A stretch of DNA of 64,000 nucleotides from Mitragyna speciosa (Eukaryota; Streptophyta; Magnoliopsida; Gentianales; Rubiaceae): positions 4,818,337-4,882,336 of the forward strand of contig CM045556.1 of NCBI GenBank assembly GCA_024721245.1, read 5' to 3'. Shown piece by piece: positions 32,735-44,742 of this stretch. A program made the position numbers and the translations under genes. How positions within the stretch are numbered: the first letter of the stretch is position 1; every line of letters begins with the position of its first letter. The notes beneath the pieces are model-generated. The model did no database searches and was not told the DNA's origin. It saw only the letters and a list, made by a program, of their open reading frames with translations.

Positions 32735-34413
32735 GGTAATACCAAGGGTCTCCAATGGGCCTTTTTGTTATTTGACCTTTTGGGTGATGATGTAATTTGT
32801 CAACTCATGAGGGACTTGATTGCAAATTGTATAAATTTGTTTTAATCCCCAAAAAGACTTAGGGCATTTTCTATCTCTTCATTTCCTTCTTCTTCTTTCC
32901 CAAATTCTCTCTCCTTCTCTCTCTAAACTTTTCTTTCCATCTCTTTAATCTCCTTGAAGAAGGTGTAGTACAGCCTCAATATCAAGGGAAAGCAAGTAGA
33001 GGAAGGTTCGAATCTCTCACCCCAACTCTTCCTCAAGGTTTTTTTTTCTCTTAAGTTCAATTTCTTCTTCCTTGATTTAGTTGTGTCAAGAATGGGTAAA
33101 TGGATGGTTTGATTAAAATGTTTTAGTGTTATTTATGCTTTCTTGAGTTTGTGCTTAGTGTGTGTAGAGGGTGTGGGGAGAGTAGAGTGGTTACCTTGCT
33201 ATAACGGGTTTTGGGCGAAGAATCTTGAAAGTTGGTGTGTGATTGTGTCTGACCCGAGCCGTGGCAATAGTTGTGCCGCGGCTAGAACCGCAGCTAGGGT
33301 TCTGTTGTGAGCCGCGACGTCACTTTGCATATTACGCTAGTTTTTTCCTTTTTGCTCCGTTTTGCATTTTAAACTAGATATAAGCCTCAATTATGATCTC
33401 TTGATAGTTTTAGTGTTTGATTGAGTATTACTTATGTGTTAGTAGGTGAGGAAGGTGATCATCCATACTCTGACTCTTGAATTAGTGTGGAATCGAGGTA
33501 AGTAGTATATGAATCTTTTGTCCATTTGAAATGAGATTTGTTAGAGCCTAATCTTCTAAATGTTATTTTAATATTTCATTTGGCCTAAGATTGGAATATT
33601 TTATGATTTGTGATATGAAATGATTATACATGGTATTGTAATTGTTCGAATGATGATTTGAATGAGCTCTTGGGTGAAATGACTTATGACGAGACTAGTT
33701 TCTTAATTTGGTGATTGTACTTGTTTTTTGACCGTGCTAACTGGGGATAGTTAGCTTTGTTTCCTGAACTGACTGGGTAGATTCAGAAATTGATCATATT
33801 ATTTGGGTGATAGTTAACAACTGGATATTCAGGATCATTAGTCAAATTATTACTTTAGCTCGTCATGTTCTTTGATAATTGATTTGTGCATGTGAAATGT
33901 ATGTGTTCTACCACGTATTTTGCGTAGTATCTATGAAATGTGATTCATTGCTTGAAATTGTATATGTATAACCATCTTAAGCCACAAAGAGATTCTATAC
34001 TACTTATTGGGTGACTTGTAACTCACTACTTTATTTTGTATCACAGTGGAGGAGGATTTTATAAAGGAAGGTTGGACCGACTCGTGGACCTTTTGATTTA
34101 GGTTTTGAAGTGAAAACTTTTGTGGTGGGGTATATTTTGTTAAGGGTTTTATTTTGTTCAATGATTGTATAGCCATATTCTTTTGTACCAGTTAGGTTAT
34201 ACATGTAATGACCCCAATTCTTTTGTTATGGTAGAAATGGAAATGTAAATGAATGATGGTTATATTTTGAAGAAATGAAATGAAACTTTTGGTTATGATT
34301 GTGCAATCATTAAGTTATGACATGATTTGGTTATTGTTTGTATCGATGTAGTCTTGTGTTTTAGCGTAATTGAGGGCATGGCGAGTGTGACGTCTTGGGG
34401 GTACGGGGCGTGA
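32735..34413 (-). mobile_element. LTR-like element, family A copy 1
   Basis: This is a relative of 37831-39736 (same strand) and 41327-44130 (opposite strand). It begins GGTAATACCAAGGGTCTCC and ends near GGGGCGTGAT, matching TGTAATACCAAGG and GGGGTGTGACA in copy 2. AGTTA lies on both sides (32730-32734 and 34414-34418), consistent with a 5-bp target duplication. Internal shared marks are the pyrimidine-rich TCTCTTCATTTCCTTCTTC, a short GC-rich patch (33245-33325) and TACTACTTATTGGGTGA. There are no coding regions, PBS or second LTR, so solo LTR is the simplest reading. Strand is given as that of copy 3 inverted. Confidence 0.75.
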
Positions 34414-34419
34414 TAGTTA

Positions 34420-35290
34420 CACATGAAATGTCCTAAATTATTATTCCTTGAACAATTTGCATGACACTAACACAATCCTCCCTCAAACAACTCGCATGGC
34501 TGAACAAATATTGTAAAAATTTATATCCACATCTTAGTGTGACTACGGTTCTAATACCAATAGACCCAATTTGAAACCTATATCAAATTTCTCCAACTAA
34601 AGATCATAAAATGGAAGGTCTGAGTTTGTTTTCAAGTCCATTAAAAATAAAGATTTTTCCTTTTATTCAAAATGCTCTTCGAAGATTTAGACCATATGCT
34701 TGATACAAGGCTTGAAGAAAAAAGCATTGAATATGCAGAAAAACTATTGAAATTAACGAAAAAAATCATAAAAGTAGAAGAAAAGAATTAATTTGAGGAA
34801 AAAATAGGTAAAGGCATGAATTATTTTTGATTCGCACCCCCTCCAAATAATCAAATGACGGTTTTGCCCGTTTTAGTCACTCAATCACATTGATTTAATG
34901 TTTTGGTTATTCATACGGTTATAATTCTTCTTACTGAAATTTAATTAATCTATTGTGAAGTTAATCAGGTGAGTTGCATCTGTAATACTAAAGGAAGCAC
35001 TCTCATATTGTAATAAACTACTGCAAGGTGAATGCTAGAGTTTTGATTTTGAGGACTAGATTATATTGTAGTAAAATTCGGCTAAGTAAAATAAAATTAT
35101 CTATATTTAAAATGAAGAAGAAAATAAAAGATGTAATTTTTTTATGCTTTTTTGTTTAGAACAAAGAATCAATTGTTTTTTGAAGCATTGTTAACTTAAT
35201 AATCATTTGTAATTATTTAATTAATATCAGAAGGAAGAATGATGTTTATAAAAGATTATAAACCATGCCAACCAATATATATATATATAT
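34420..35290. repeat. Segment duplicated at 61555-63650
   Basis: From about 34500 (ATTGTAAAAATTTATA) to about 35270 (TTATAAACCA) this matches about 61560-61990 plus 62948-63655 in order, interrupted there by a MULE and a LINE tail. It is therefore the uninserted version and defines the insertion sites in the PPR-E unit. It ends with an (AT)n run at 35274-35293. No gene seen. Confidence 0.85.
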
Positions 35291-35294
35291 ATAA

Positions 35295-36421
35295 AGATTC
35301 TGTTTAAATTTATTGCAAAAGAGTTGAGATTTCTCACGAAGAATAAAAGACAAGTCTTCTAAACTTCTAGGGAACAAAAAAGGGCAAAAGTTTTATTAAT
35401 ACAACAAAGAATGTAGCACTAATCCTCAACTTATATGGTTAAATTCATTGAAAAAAAAAAAGAAAAAAAGATGAAGTCTTGATAACACGTACGAATACTT
35501 GTCCAATGATTATCAGATAAATTTTGAACTTGGTGGGAGCAAGTATTAGACTTTTACTTACTACCCGGAGTCATCTTCATACATATTATCCTCTACTAAA
35601 TGGGGATTAAGGATACTCTGCCCCTTACAAAAAGGCTTTGTTTGTTTGTTATTGTTTTTTAGAAACTTCATATATGTTTTTCAATCACCTTTTTATCTCA
35701 CGTACACATTTACCAAGGAGAATATTTAAAATAACTACATTAATATTTTCTAAAAAATATTTCAAAAAACACTCATCCAGGCGCAAAGATTTCCTTTCAA
35801 ACAATAGAAAAAAAGGGTAAATCAGAATGAACAATGACATCTGTATCATAAACAAAAAACCTTTAGGCATTTCCTGCTGTCAAGTTTGGGTTCAGACCCC
35901 AACCTTAGGGGTTTAGTTTAGATGAGAGTGTGTGTGGCTGTTACTTTAGAAGTGTTTAAGATTGGAAGGCTTATCCCAACTTGCGTGTGACAAAAATCTT
36001 GATACAATAAATAATTCCAATTAAAAAAAGAAACAGAAAAAATACTCAACCCTTGTGATATTGCTACTTTTTACAAGAAGCTCTTCCTATACGGCAGCCT
36101 TCGCTTGGAAAAATGTTATCTTAAAGTCATTAGGCAATGTAAAATGTTCGAATCAAAACACGACTCAACAATTCAAGAAAAGTCAACACTTAAAAGAATG
36201 GTAATAAAAAAATAGCTAAAAACAAACGGAAAATAAAAGTAAAACCAAAGAACAGCAAATATTGGATGCAGCAGTGGATGGAGCCACAATCTCTTATAAC
36301 ACTAAAGTTCCAGCATGAGATGAAAAAAAATCAAAAAGCTTGTTTATGCATTCTTGATTGAAAAAAACACATAACAATATCTATTACAAATCTTGATTAT
36401 TCAATGGGCTTTTTCAAGTCA
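35295..36421. other. Intergenic DNA
   Basis: AT-rich DNA with A-runs (35450-35470) and no recognisable gene. Two short ORFs overlap at 35638-35870 on opposite strands but have no domain and are likely chance. Confidence 0.4.
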
Positions 36422-36660
36422 TTAATTCACTTTTGCCATGAAACCATTAGCGAAGGCTATCAAATTATCATAGACAAGTTGCTTAGAAAATTCTAAGGCT
36501 ACGACAAGATTTGGAGCGTATCTTGCATCTTCCTCAAAAATAAACGTAACAGCACAACCTTTTTTTATCAGTCTGACCGGCCAAACCAGCACCATGAGCA
36601 CACTCCTCATTGTGGGTTGAAACATCAAAATTGATCACCAATTCAAGCTCCAAAACCCCT
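36422..36660 (-). pseudogene. DEAD-box RNA helicase fragment (RH42/PRP5-like C-terminal domain)
   Basis: On the minus strand, one frame reads ELELVINFDVSTHNEE, which fits the helicase C domain just before motif VI. The next frame gives KKGCAVTFIFEEDARYAPN, then LVVALEFSKQLVYDNLIAFA and NGFMAKVN. From memory this is the sequence following the HRxGRxGR motif in plant DEAD-box helicases of the RH42/PRP5 type. Motif VI itself is degraded (AHGAGLAGQ where HRVGRTGR is usual) and an extra A in the run before GGTTGTGC shifts the frame. Only about 80 codons remain. It is a gene fragment, perhaps carried by a transposon or copied from a transcript; no A-tail or exon junction is visible. Confidence 0.8.
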
Positions 36661-37830
36661 TCCGGCAACGCTTGTTGCGGTCAACAAGTTGCATCATATA
36701 TCAAGAAGTATTACAATATTATTTTTCTAATACTATAGAAAAAATACAATTCAATTGGAACCATTGATCTGAGAGTTTAACTAGACTTATTCATACATTT
36801 GATGAGATTTTTTTTGACGGTGTAAACTGAGACAGTAATTAGCAACCATTGAATTTCTGATTTGGATGTTTTAAGTGGAAAGGCAAGCCCATGTCACGAG
36901 TACAAAATTGGTAATTACTTTGAAAGCTGAAATTAGGAACATCACAGAGCATACATGATCATTAGTCACAAATTAGTAACCTCTAATAATCATTGTAACA
37001 TAGAATAATAAAATAGAGCTTAGTTAATTGAAAGACGGTAACATCTAAAATATATTTTGAATTTGAAAATCATCCAACTTGAAAAATAGAATCGAGGTCA
37101 CACAGGAGTTGGTCCCCAAATGACCATCATGATCAAACAAATAATCACACATAGAATTAGGGAAGCTAATAAATAATAAATTAATAATAATAAGGCATTA
37201 ATAACTTTATCTCACCTTTGCCTAATAGTAGAAGCAAACTAATAATTTGTGTACCTTTCGAAGTAATCATTCATAGAACTACGGAAACCCATTTAAGGTA
37301 AAGTAGGGCATTAAGCAAACAAGTGTACCAATTACCAGATAGGGCAGATATCAAGCGTTCAAAGTAAATAGTATAAGAGTTAAATCAATTAAGAACAAGT
37401 AATAGTAACAAATTCAATGTTCAATGATTTGATAGTCTAAAAAGGAGAACCAAACCATAAAAATCTAGAACAAACTCAATAACAAATGCAATTCCTTCAG
37501 AATCTGTCAAAGATGGGATCCAAGAAAAAAAAAAATTGAAGGTATTCTCAACAGGCATTGTTTCTTGTTACCCAAAACTTGTCAAAAAAATCAAGCATAA
37601 GTTCCTTCCGTCGATAACTTCATCAGAAAGAATTAAAACGCGTTCCATGTCACACTCACATTAATATTAAAAGCAAGAAAACTAGTCTTCGTTTGCAATG
37701 TGGTCAATTGTCAGTCAGGCTCCTCCTCAGTCCTCCAGCAAGTACATGACCTCAGTTTAGGTTTTTACTTCTACTACTTTCCCCTTACCTGTAGCTGAAA
37801 AAATTGAGAACAAGGAGTTTCCTGCATAGG
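36661..37830. other. Intergenic DNA
   Basis: No gene or bounded element seen. The final 100 bases (37740-37830) adjoin the family A element and include only part of a shadow ORF. Confidence 0.4.
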
Positions 37831-39736
37831 TGTAATACCAAGGTCCTCCAAGGACCCTTTTGTAATTTTGACTCCTTGGGTGAAAATGTAAATTATAGAC
37901 TCTTGGGGGACTTGATTGTAAATTTGCTAAATTTGATTCTAACCCCAAAGACTAGGGTTTTTCTGTCTCTTCTTCATTTTCTTCTTCTCTCCCAATTCTC
38001 TCCATCTAAACTCTTCCCTCCATTTCTTGAAGAAGGAATCACTCTCAAAGGGAATCAAGTGGAGGAGGTCTTGACTCTTCTATACCCATTTCTCCTCAAG
38101 GTAACTCTCTCTTCCAAAGTCTAATTTCCTTTTCTTAGTTTTGATTCTTTTGATTTTGGTCTGAAGTCTTTGGGTCATTATGCTTCTAAGGGTTTATGCT
38201 TGAGTTATAGAGTGTGTGAGTGTGTGAGTATTGGAGCTTCTTGGCATTGATGAAATATGGGTATAGAATCTTGAGGATTTTTGTGTGATCTTTGAGTATG
38301 ATTTACGATATATGTTATAAATTGTATAAATGTAGTGTTTCCTTGTTATATTATGCCATTTTTGGAGTTGTTTTGGTGTTTGGTTCGAGCTAGATGAAGA
38401 CGAATAGTGTTGGGTGTGAGTTTAGATTGTTGTAGGTCGTTTTTGGGCCTTTTCTGATGCCAGCCGCAACCCCCATCTGCGCCGCGGATGGAACTGCGGC
38501 TGGATTGGCCTCATCCTCTGACCGGATCCGAGGTGTCATCCGCGCCGCAGATCGGTTTGCAGATGCAAGCCACGGCTCGTTACTGTTCACCCGCAGCTCA
38601 ACTTGCTAAAGGGAGCCGCGGGTGCTCTTTGTGATACGCAGGCGCGGATCACTCTGGTCCACCCGCGAATCACACTTTTGTTGAGGTTTTGTTTTATTTT
38701 GTGTATATAAATCTAGGATTAGGCTTTATACAAGATTTATTGATAGAGTAATACTATAATTGAGCATTATTTACGTGTTATAGGCGAGGACGGTGATTTT
38801 CCCTACTCGGATTACTTGAATTAGCCTTCGGATTGAGGTAAGTAATACTTGTATCTCTTTGCTATTTGAAAAGTAATTTTGACAACTTAAATGATTTGAA
38901 ATGCTAATTTATTTATAAGTGGGCTTGAGTTGGATGTATATTGATTTTATTATAAAATGACACATGTGGTCTGATTGTTATGTAAATAACTTTGGTTATG
39001 AGCTCTTGTATGTGAAATGGATTATGATAGGACTAGTTCCTTAATTTTGGTGTTTGTAGTAAAATTTTTGAATCGCACTAATCAGCTGATAGTTAGTTTT
39101 GAACCGAACCAACCGGGTAGTAGTTGGTTTTGAATCGTATTAACCGGGTCATAGTTAACAACTAGATATCCAGGGTCATTTGTCCACTAGCTACTTGAGC
39201 TCTCCTTGAAGTGATTTATGATGATGCTTAGAATTGTACTTGTTTATGATTTGACTACATATCTTTACAATTGTGATAAACTATGGGTTTGTAATGAAAA
39301 TTATATGTGTATGTGTAACCGTCTTAAGCCCCAAAGAGATCTTTTACTACTTATTGGGTGAATTATCACTCACCCCATTCTTTGACTTCGCAGGAGATGA
39401 TTTTGTAGAGGAGGACTGGTAGGACTTTTGGGCCTCATAGTTTATAGATTAGTATAGACTTTGGATGAGATTATTTTTGATTAATTGATGTATAGCCATA
39501 TTTTGATATAGGTTAGGTTATACATGTGACCCCAATTATTTTGTGATGGAGAAAGAATATGTAAATGGATAGTGTATCTTTTGAAATTAAATGAATGAAA
39601 TGATTCTCTTTTGGGGTCGATATTGTGTATTACTTAAGTTATGAACTATTATTGATACTTTGTATAGATTTAGTCTTGTGTTCTAGCGTAATCTAGGGCA
39701 TGGCAGGTGCCGCACCTTGTGTCGCGGGGTGTGACA
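37831..39736 (-). mobile_element. LTR-like element, family A copy 2
   Basis: Complete copy, 1906 bp, with TGTAATACCAAGG at one end and GGGGTGTGACA at the other, so both ends have the TG...CA form. Flanks are ATAGG (37826-37830) and AAAGG (39737-39741), a possible 5-bp duplication with one mismatch. It contains a pyrimidine-rich tract at 37965-38020, a GC-rich patch at 38455-38665, and splice-like sites (CTCAAGGTAACTC near 38095, TTGAGGTAAGTAA near 38835, CTTCGCAGGAGATG near 39388). No ORF of note. Most likely a solo LTR; a non-autonomous, transcribed element is an alternative. Confidence 0.8.
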
Positions 39737-40779
39737 AAAGGTATACCTGGACCAAAGAATTTAAATAAACAAGTGAAAATCTTAATATCTCAAAGGTAAA
39801 GTTGGTAGCATTTTGCTGAAGAAAATAAATTTATTGTCTTTCCCAAGGGTAATAATTTTGATTTAAGCCCTATGTTGTGGGAAAAATAGTAACAGCTAGA
39901 GGGAAAAAGCAATTTTAGGTGCCCAAAAAACGTGAATGGATGGGTTTGACTCCCTACAAGTAGACAAATTTCCTTAGTCAACAATACACAATTGAAGATG
40001 CCAAAGAAAATTCAAGACCAAAAACTTTCAAATTACATGCAATTGTAATAATGTCTGAATCTACAATACGCACACACGCACATCGGAAAAGGGATGAAAA
40101 GAGTCTATTTACCTTTGATATACCGAAATGTATCATGGCTTTATCTATTCATTAAAAAACAAAAAAAAAAAAGAGTTCTGCATCTCTACGAGCTAGGGGA
40201 ACAAATAGGCATGGGGAAGAGACGGGGAGCCTATAAGCCCACTCCCCTTGTTGTTCGCGCATCATCCATGCCTACGCCCGGCTAGGTGAGATCAGATTTC
40301 TCTAACGAAGTGAAACGATAGGAAGATAATACTGCAAGCGGCAGATCTCTATTCATTAAACCCCCTTGCATGAAAACTAAAGTGCATGAACATGAATGCT
40401 CTCCAGTACATAACCAGAAGTGGAGAGCTCTTACACTTTCAATTGGTACCTATCAAGCTAATGGTAAGTACAAGACAATTCCATCAAAACACAACTAGAA
40501 AGTTGCAACTCATATTATAGTCATTTTTTTCCTGTCATCCAAGAAAAAATTATACTCTCTCCTTACGGTATCTTCTCATCATAAAAACATCAAGTAACCA
40601 GGAATTCAACCCATATGAGTGAAGATAAAGGCTGCAAATCAACCATTGAGCTTTACTTTTCTTTTATCCCATTAGTACAATAAATTAGCCAACTATTTAC
40701 TTATCTAAGAGCATGTTCTCAACAGCTTTTTTTACTCGCTTTTAACTTCTGATTTTGAAACATGAAACACATAATTCTC
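39737..40779. other. Intergenic DNA
   Basis: No gene recognised. A GC-richer patch at about 40190-40290 (GGGGAGCCTATAAGCCCACT) looks organised but I could not match it to a tRNA or other known RNA. Confidence 0.4.
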
Positions 40780-41165
40780 AAAGTGCTATAAACTGTTGCA
40801 CAAATACAACTTGCACCATTATACCTCAATTCATACAGAAGCAATAAGCCATTACAAGAGAATTTCCTTTTCTTATAGTTCCAACGAAAGTATGCTTGAC
40901 CAATGCTTACAAATCCAATATATGGCTTGTAAGAGAATTGATCAAAGTTGCAGTCATGGATTTATGTGATACTTCTACCATGCTTCATTGTCAAAACGGG
41001 GATTGCAGATAGAACCCAGAATGCAATTAAATGCATAAAAGTTCCACAACCAAATTCGTTCCAAGTGAACACAGTTACAAAAGAAGCCAGATTTTAAAGC
41101 CATCTCTAGTGTGATTCAATTAGGGAAAGTCCTAAATATGATTATGTTAAAGAGACAATTAAACC
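40780..41165 (+). repeat. Segment duplicated at 56730-57085
   Basis: From AAAGTGCTATAAACTGTT to GATTCAATTAGGGAAAGTCC this matches 56730-57085 in order and orientation, including the shared run AAGTTGCAGTCATGGATTTA and AAGCCAGATTTTAAAGCCAT. It shows that the duplicated units extend beyond the PPR genes and their near flanks. Non-coding. Confidence 0.88.
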
Positions 41166-41326
41166 ACTGATTCGTGGTTATTGTTCGACCCTCAAAACAT
41201 TTCTTATAAATGCCTAGAAGGTATTGTCCGGACATCAAATTCACTGACCCATCAATATATTACATACTAATGCAATTACAAAAATCTTTATATTCCATAA
41301 GCTCTAGAACCAGAAGTTAGAGATAG

Positions 41327-44130
41327 TGTCATGCCCTGTGCTTCGGGACGTGGTACTGCCGTGACCAGCCTAAGCTGAGTTACAAGACTTAAAAGGTCAA
41401 AGCATATAATAAATCATCCCAAAATCATATAACTAATATCCATAAACATTAAACTTCAGTATTACATCATTCAACTCAATAATCTTTAAATCTATAATTA
41501 CAACCCAAGATAAATACTACGATCATCATTCCCAAGTCATATCATGATACAACATACTTAATCTAAACAATATAACAAGATTCACCGCTAAGCATGAATT
41601 CTTCAATTCGATCGCTTAGTTACACGAGCTAGTCCCAACCTATTCTATGAAGTCATCTGCCACTGCGTATCAAAATAAAGGGGTGAGTGAAAACTCACCC
41701 AGTAAGTAGTACAAGTATCACTTTATTGACCTGAGTATATTACATTTACATATACACGATATCATTCAAATAATCATCACTTTAATCATAATTCATATAA
41801 ATAAATGTGGTCCACATAACATTTCATATAGATACTAAAGAGAGAGCTCAAGTAATAAAGCACATTGACCCTGGATATCAGTTGTTAACTACAATCCGGT
41901 TAACGCGGTTCAAAACAATAGGCTAACATCCCCCAGTTAGCGCGGTCAAAGATTATATCTCCTCCACCAAATTTAAGGAACTAGTCCCGTCAATAATTAC
42001 TCTACACTAGAACTCAATCACAAAACATTCATTCATTCACATTTGACCACATTTACATATCAATGGCAAATCATTAACATATTCATACTCATGCCAAATT
42101 AACATATGCAAAATAGTTTACAAAACATCATTGTGACAAATACATTTTCAAAAATATAAAGAATATATGTACCACTTGCCTCGGTCCAAGCTAAACCAAT
42201 TAATCCAAATAGAAACGATCACCGTCTTTACCTAAATCACATAATCAAATACTTAGGTGCTGTTTGGTAAAACTGAAATCTAAAATCTGAAGTTTGAAAT
42301 TTGAAATTTAAGTGCTGAAAGTATTAAGTTACTGAATTGAAAAAGTTTTACATGTTTGATGATTAACTAAATATATGCACTGAATTTAAATATCTCCTCT
42401 CATAAATATAATTATTTTATCTTAAAATTTAAAATAATTTATTAATAATGTATATGAGAAAGAAATATATTGTTTGTTTGTGAGAGATAGAGAATAAATG
42501 TATTTATGTATGAGAAAGTGTGTGAGAGAGAAAGTATATGTATATATGAAAAAACGTATGTATGTAAGAAGAAAAAAATTAAAATACGTGCACATGTATG
42601 TGAAAGATAGAAAATGTATATGTGAAAGTATGTGTATGTGTGTGTAAAAGTATATGTGCAAGAAAGTATGTAAGTAACTGTGCGTGGGGGGGGGGAGAGA
42701 GAGAGAGAGAGAGAGAGAGTGTGTGTGTGTGTGTGTATGTGTGTGTGACAGAGAGAGAGAGAGTGTATGTGTGTGTGACAGAGAGAGGGAGAGAGAATAT
42801 ATGTATTTGTGTGAAAGTAGCTGTGTGTGTGAGAGAGAGAGAGAGAAAGAGAGATTGTGCACGTATCTGAAAAAGAGTATGCATATGTGTGTGCACGGGT
42901 GAGTGTGTGAGAGTGAGTGTGTGTATGTGTGTGTGCAATGAGAGGAGGGAAAGAGTATCAAAATTCAGCAAATTAAGTAAAAAATTTGCACTTAAAATTT
43001 TATGTACAAATTAAATAAGTGCTTAATGTGTTAAGTGGTATAGAAATTTTGTTATCAAACACACTGAATTCAAAAAATACTTAATTTATTAATTTTCAAC
43101 ATTAAGTCATGTTATCAAACACCCCCTTAATCACACTCTAATTTTACCAATAAAACATAATAAAACTAACTCTAGACTCAAAGCACAAAATAAAACAAAA
43201 CCCCCCCCCAAAATGGGTGATCCGCGGGTGGAGGACCCTGATCCGCACTCGCGGATCACCAAGCGCTAACTTGCGGATCGTTGGCCAGAGGCCGATCCAC
43301 GGGCTCTTTCTGGGACGGGCTCTAGCTCTGCCCGTGGCTCGACGGGCTGAAGTTAAACGCGACCATGTCTGCTTCGAGCTACAGCCGCGGCTCCAATGGC
43401 CTCACCCAAGGCTCGTCAAGTAGAGACTTGCTACGGGTGAAGGCTTAATGAGCCTTGGCCACGTCCCAGCACACACCACTCACGGCTCACCTGCGAAATT
43501 TTGCAAAACAACCCTTCACTCCCCCATTCCTCCATCCATTCCATCCCAACATCAATCCAAGACTCAAAATAGCACAGCAAGTCAATAAAAACCCACATTA
43601 AGCTCAAGATACTCATTAATCCAAAACACAATAATAATCACACACATAATATTCCAAAGTCCTTCACCCACATTCATCACAATTCCACCATCAAAACCCA
43701 CACACACACTAACATAAGCACATACTCAAAAGCATAAAGACCCTAGACTTCTCAAACCAACCATCCATCTACCCATCATTGATGCAATTTAACCAAAGGA
43801 AAGGAATTGGCTCAAGAGAAATTTACCTTGGGTGGAGGTTGGAGTAAAAGCTTCAAAAGTCCCTCTACTAGTCCCCCTTTGAGAGTGAGAGTTGAGTTCT
43901 TCAATTGCTTCTTCAAGAAGAGGAAGAAGTGGAGTGAAACTTTAGAGAGAAAAAGAGAGTTTGAAGAAGAAGACAAAGAAAGAAATTGAAGAAATAAAAT
44001 GCCCTAGCCTTTGGTAAAGAAAATAGCTTTCCCAAAATTGCAAATGAGTCCCCCAAAAATTTACCATTCATCTAATCACCCCAGAAGTCGAAAATTACAA
44101 TATGATCCCTAAGAAGACCTTGGTATTACA
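41327..44130 (+). mobile_element. LTR-like element, family A copy 3, with nested MITE
   Basis: The element reads TGTCATGCCCTGTG at the left and ends CCTTGGTATTACA, the inverse of copy 2. A perfect 5-bp target duplication GATAG flanks it (41322-41326 and 44131-44135). Removing the nested 871-bp element (42256-43126) leaves about 1933 bp, close to copy 2. A hairpin GGGTGAGTGAAAACTCACCC lies at about 41681-41700, at the place of a looser version in copies 1 and 2. The GC-rich patch here is at 43210-43500. No PBS, PPT or polyprotein, so a solo LTR formed by LTR-LTR recombination is the best reading. Confidence 0.88.
42256..43126. mobile_element. Tourist/PIF-Harbinger-like MITE with GA/GT microsatellites
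   Basis: The ends GGTGCTGTTTGGTAAAAC and the complement of GTTATCAAACACCCCC form inverted repeats, flanked by TTA on both sides (42253-42255 and 43127-43129), the target preference of PIF/Harbinger elements. It interrupts family A copy 3: the host sequence continues across it relative to copy 2. The core (42620-42960) is a compound purine-rich (GA)n and (GT)n microsatellite with a G-run at 42688-42696. Long ORFs across it encode only His/Thr/Ser/Leu or Arg/Glu/Cys/Val repeats and are artefacts. Confidence 0.8.
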
Positions 44131-44264
44131 GATAGGGTTTTCCAATGTCATGCAGGATCAAAAATCTGAACTTCCACATTATAGTGGTTCTTTCAGAAAG
44201 TCCAAAAACCATTGCAAGCCATTCAATTTGATCTAATATGGAGGAATACCCATGATTAGACCGC

Positions 44265-44742
44265 CTAGGAAAGACGGAATATAGAGACGTGCCTCAGGAG
44301 AGAACGGATACTTAGAAATGCATTTAATTATTCCCCACGGATACATTGGAGGGACTAACCAGTCCACGAGTACAGGGTAGAATAGAGAAGAATTCAAGCA
44401 CCAGACCTTTCATGCTACTCAAAATTATTTCTGAATATGGTGTATATCAAGCTGGAATTCCATTTCACTCATTTGCTTGAATCTTGTAACTCATCAAGTT
44501 CGGTAGAAATGGCTTTAAACAAAAGTTGATAAACTTTAGCTGGTATGATAGAGTAGCCATTACACTCAAAATGCAAAACTTGAGTGACTGACCATCTGGT
44601 GACCATCACAGACTGAAATGTGAAATATACTCGTTCAGTTACAAGACCATCCAACAAAATGGAAATTTTTTTTTTTAAATACATTTTATCTTGGTGAGTT
44701 TGCATCAGCAACTAAATACAGCTCATCCATTATCTCCCAGTG
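44265..44742. repeat. 3' flank of the PPR-D unit, part 1
   Basis: Matches about 15700-16260 and about 26140-26565. It is cut at 44742 by the gypsy element and resumes at 51135. No gene; the minus-strand ORF at 44469-44711 lies entirely in this repeated flank and lacks recognisable motifs. Confidence 0.85.

Noticed and set aside
40190..40290. Possible tRNA or small RNA in a GC-richer patch
   Set aside because: I could not fold it into a cloverleaf or find A and B boxes with the right spacing.
42422..42971. Two long minus-strand ORFs (179 and 130 aa) and two plus-strand ORFs
   Set aside because: They translate the GA/GT microsatellite into Ser/Leu/His/Thr or Arg/Glu/Cys/Val repeats. No start context, domain or codon bias of a gene.
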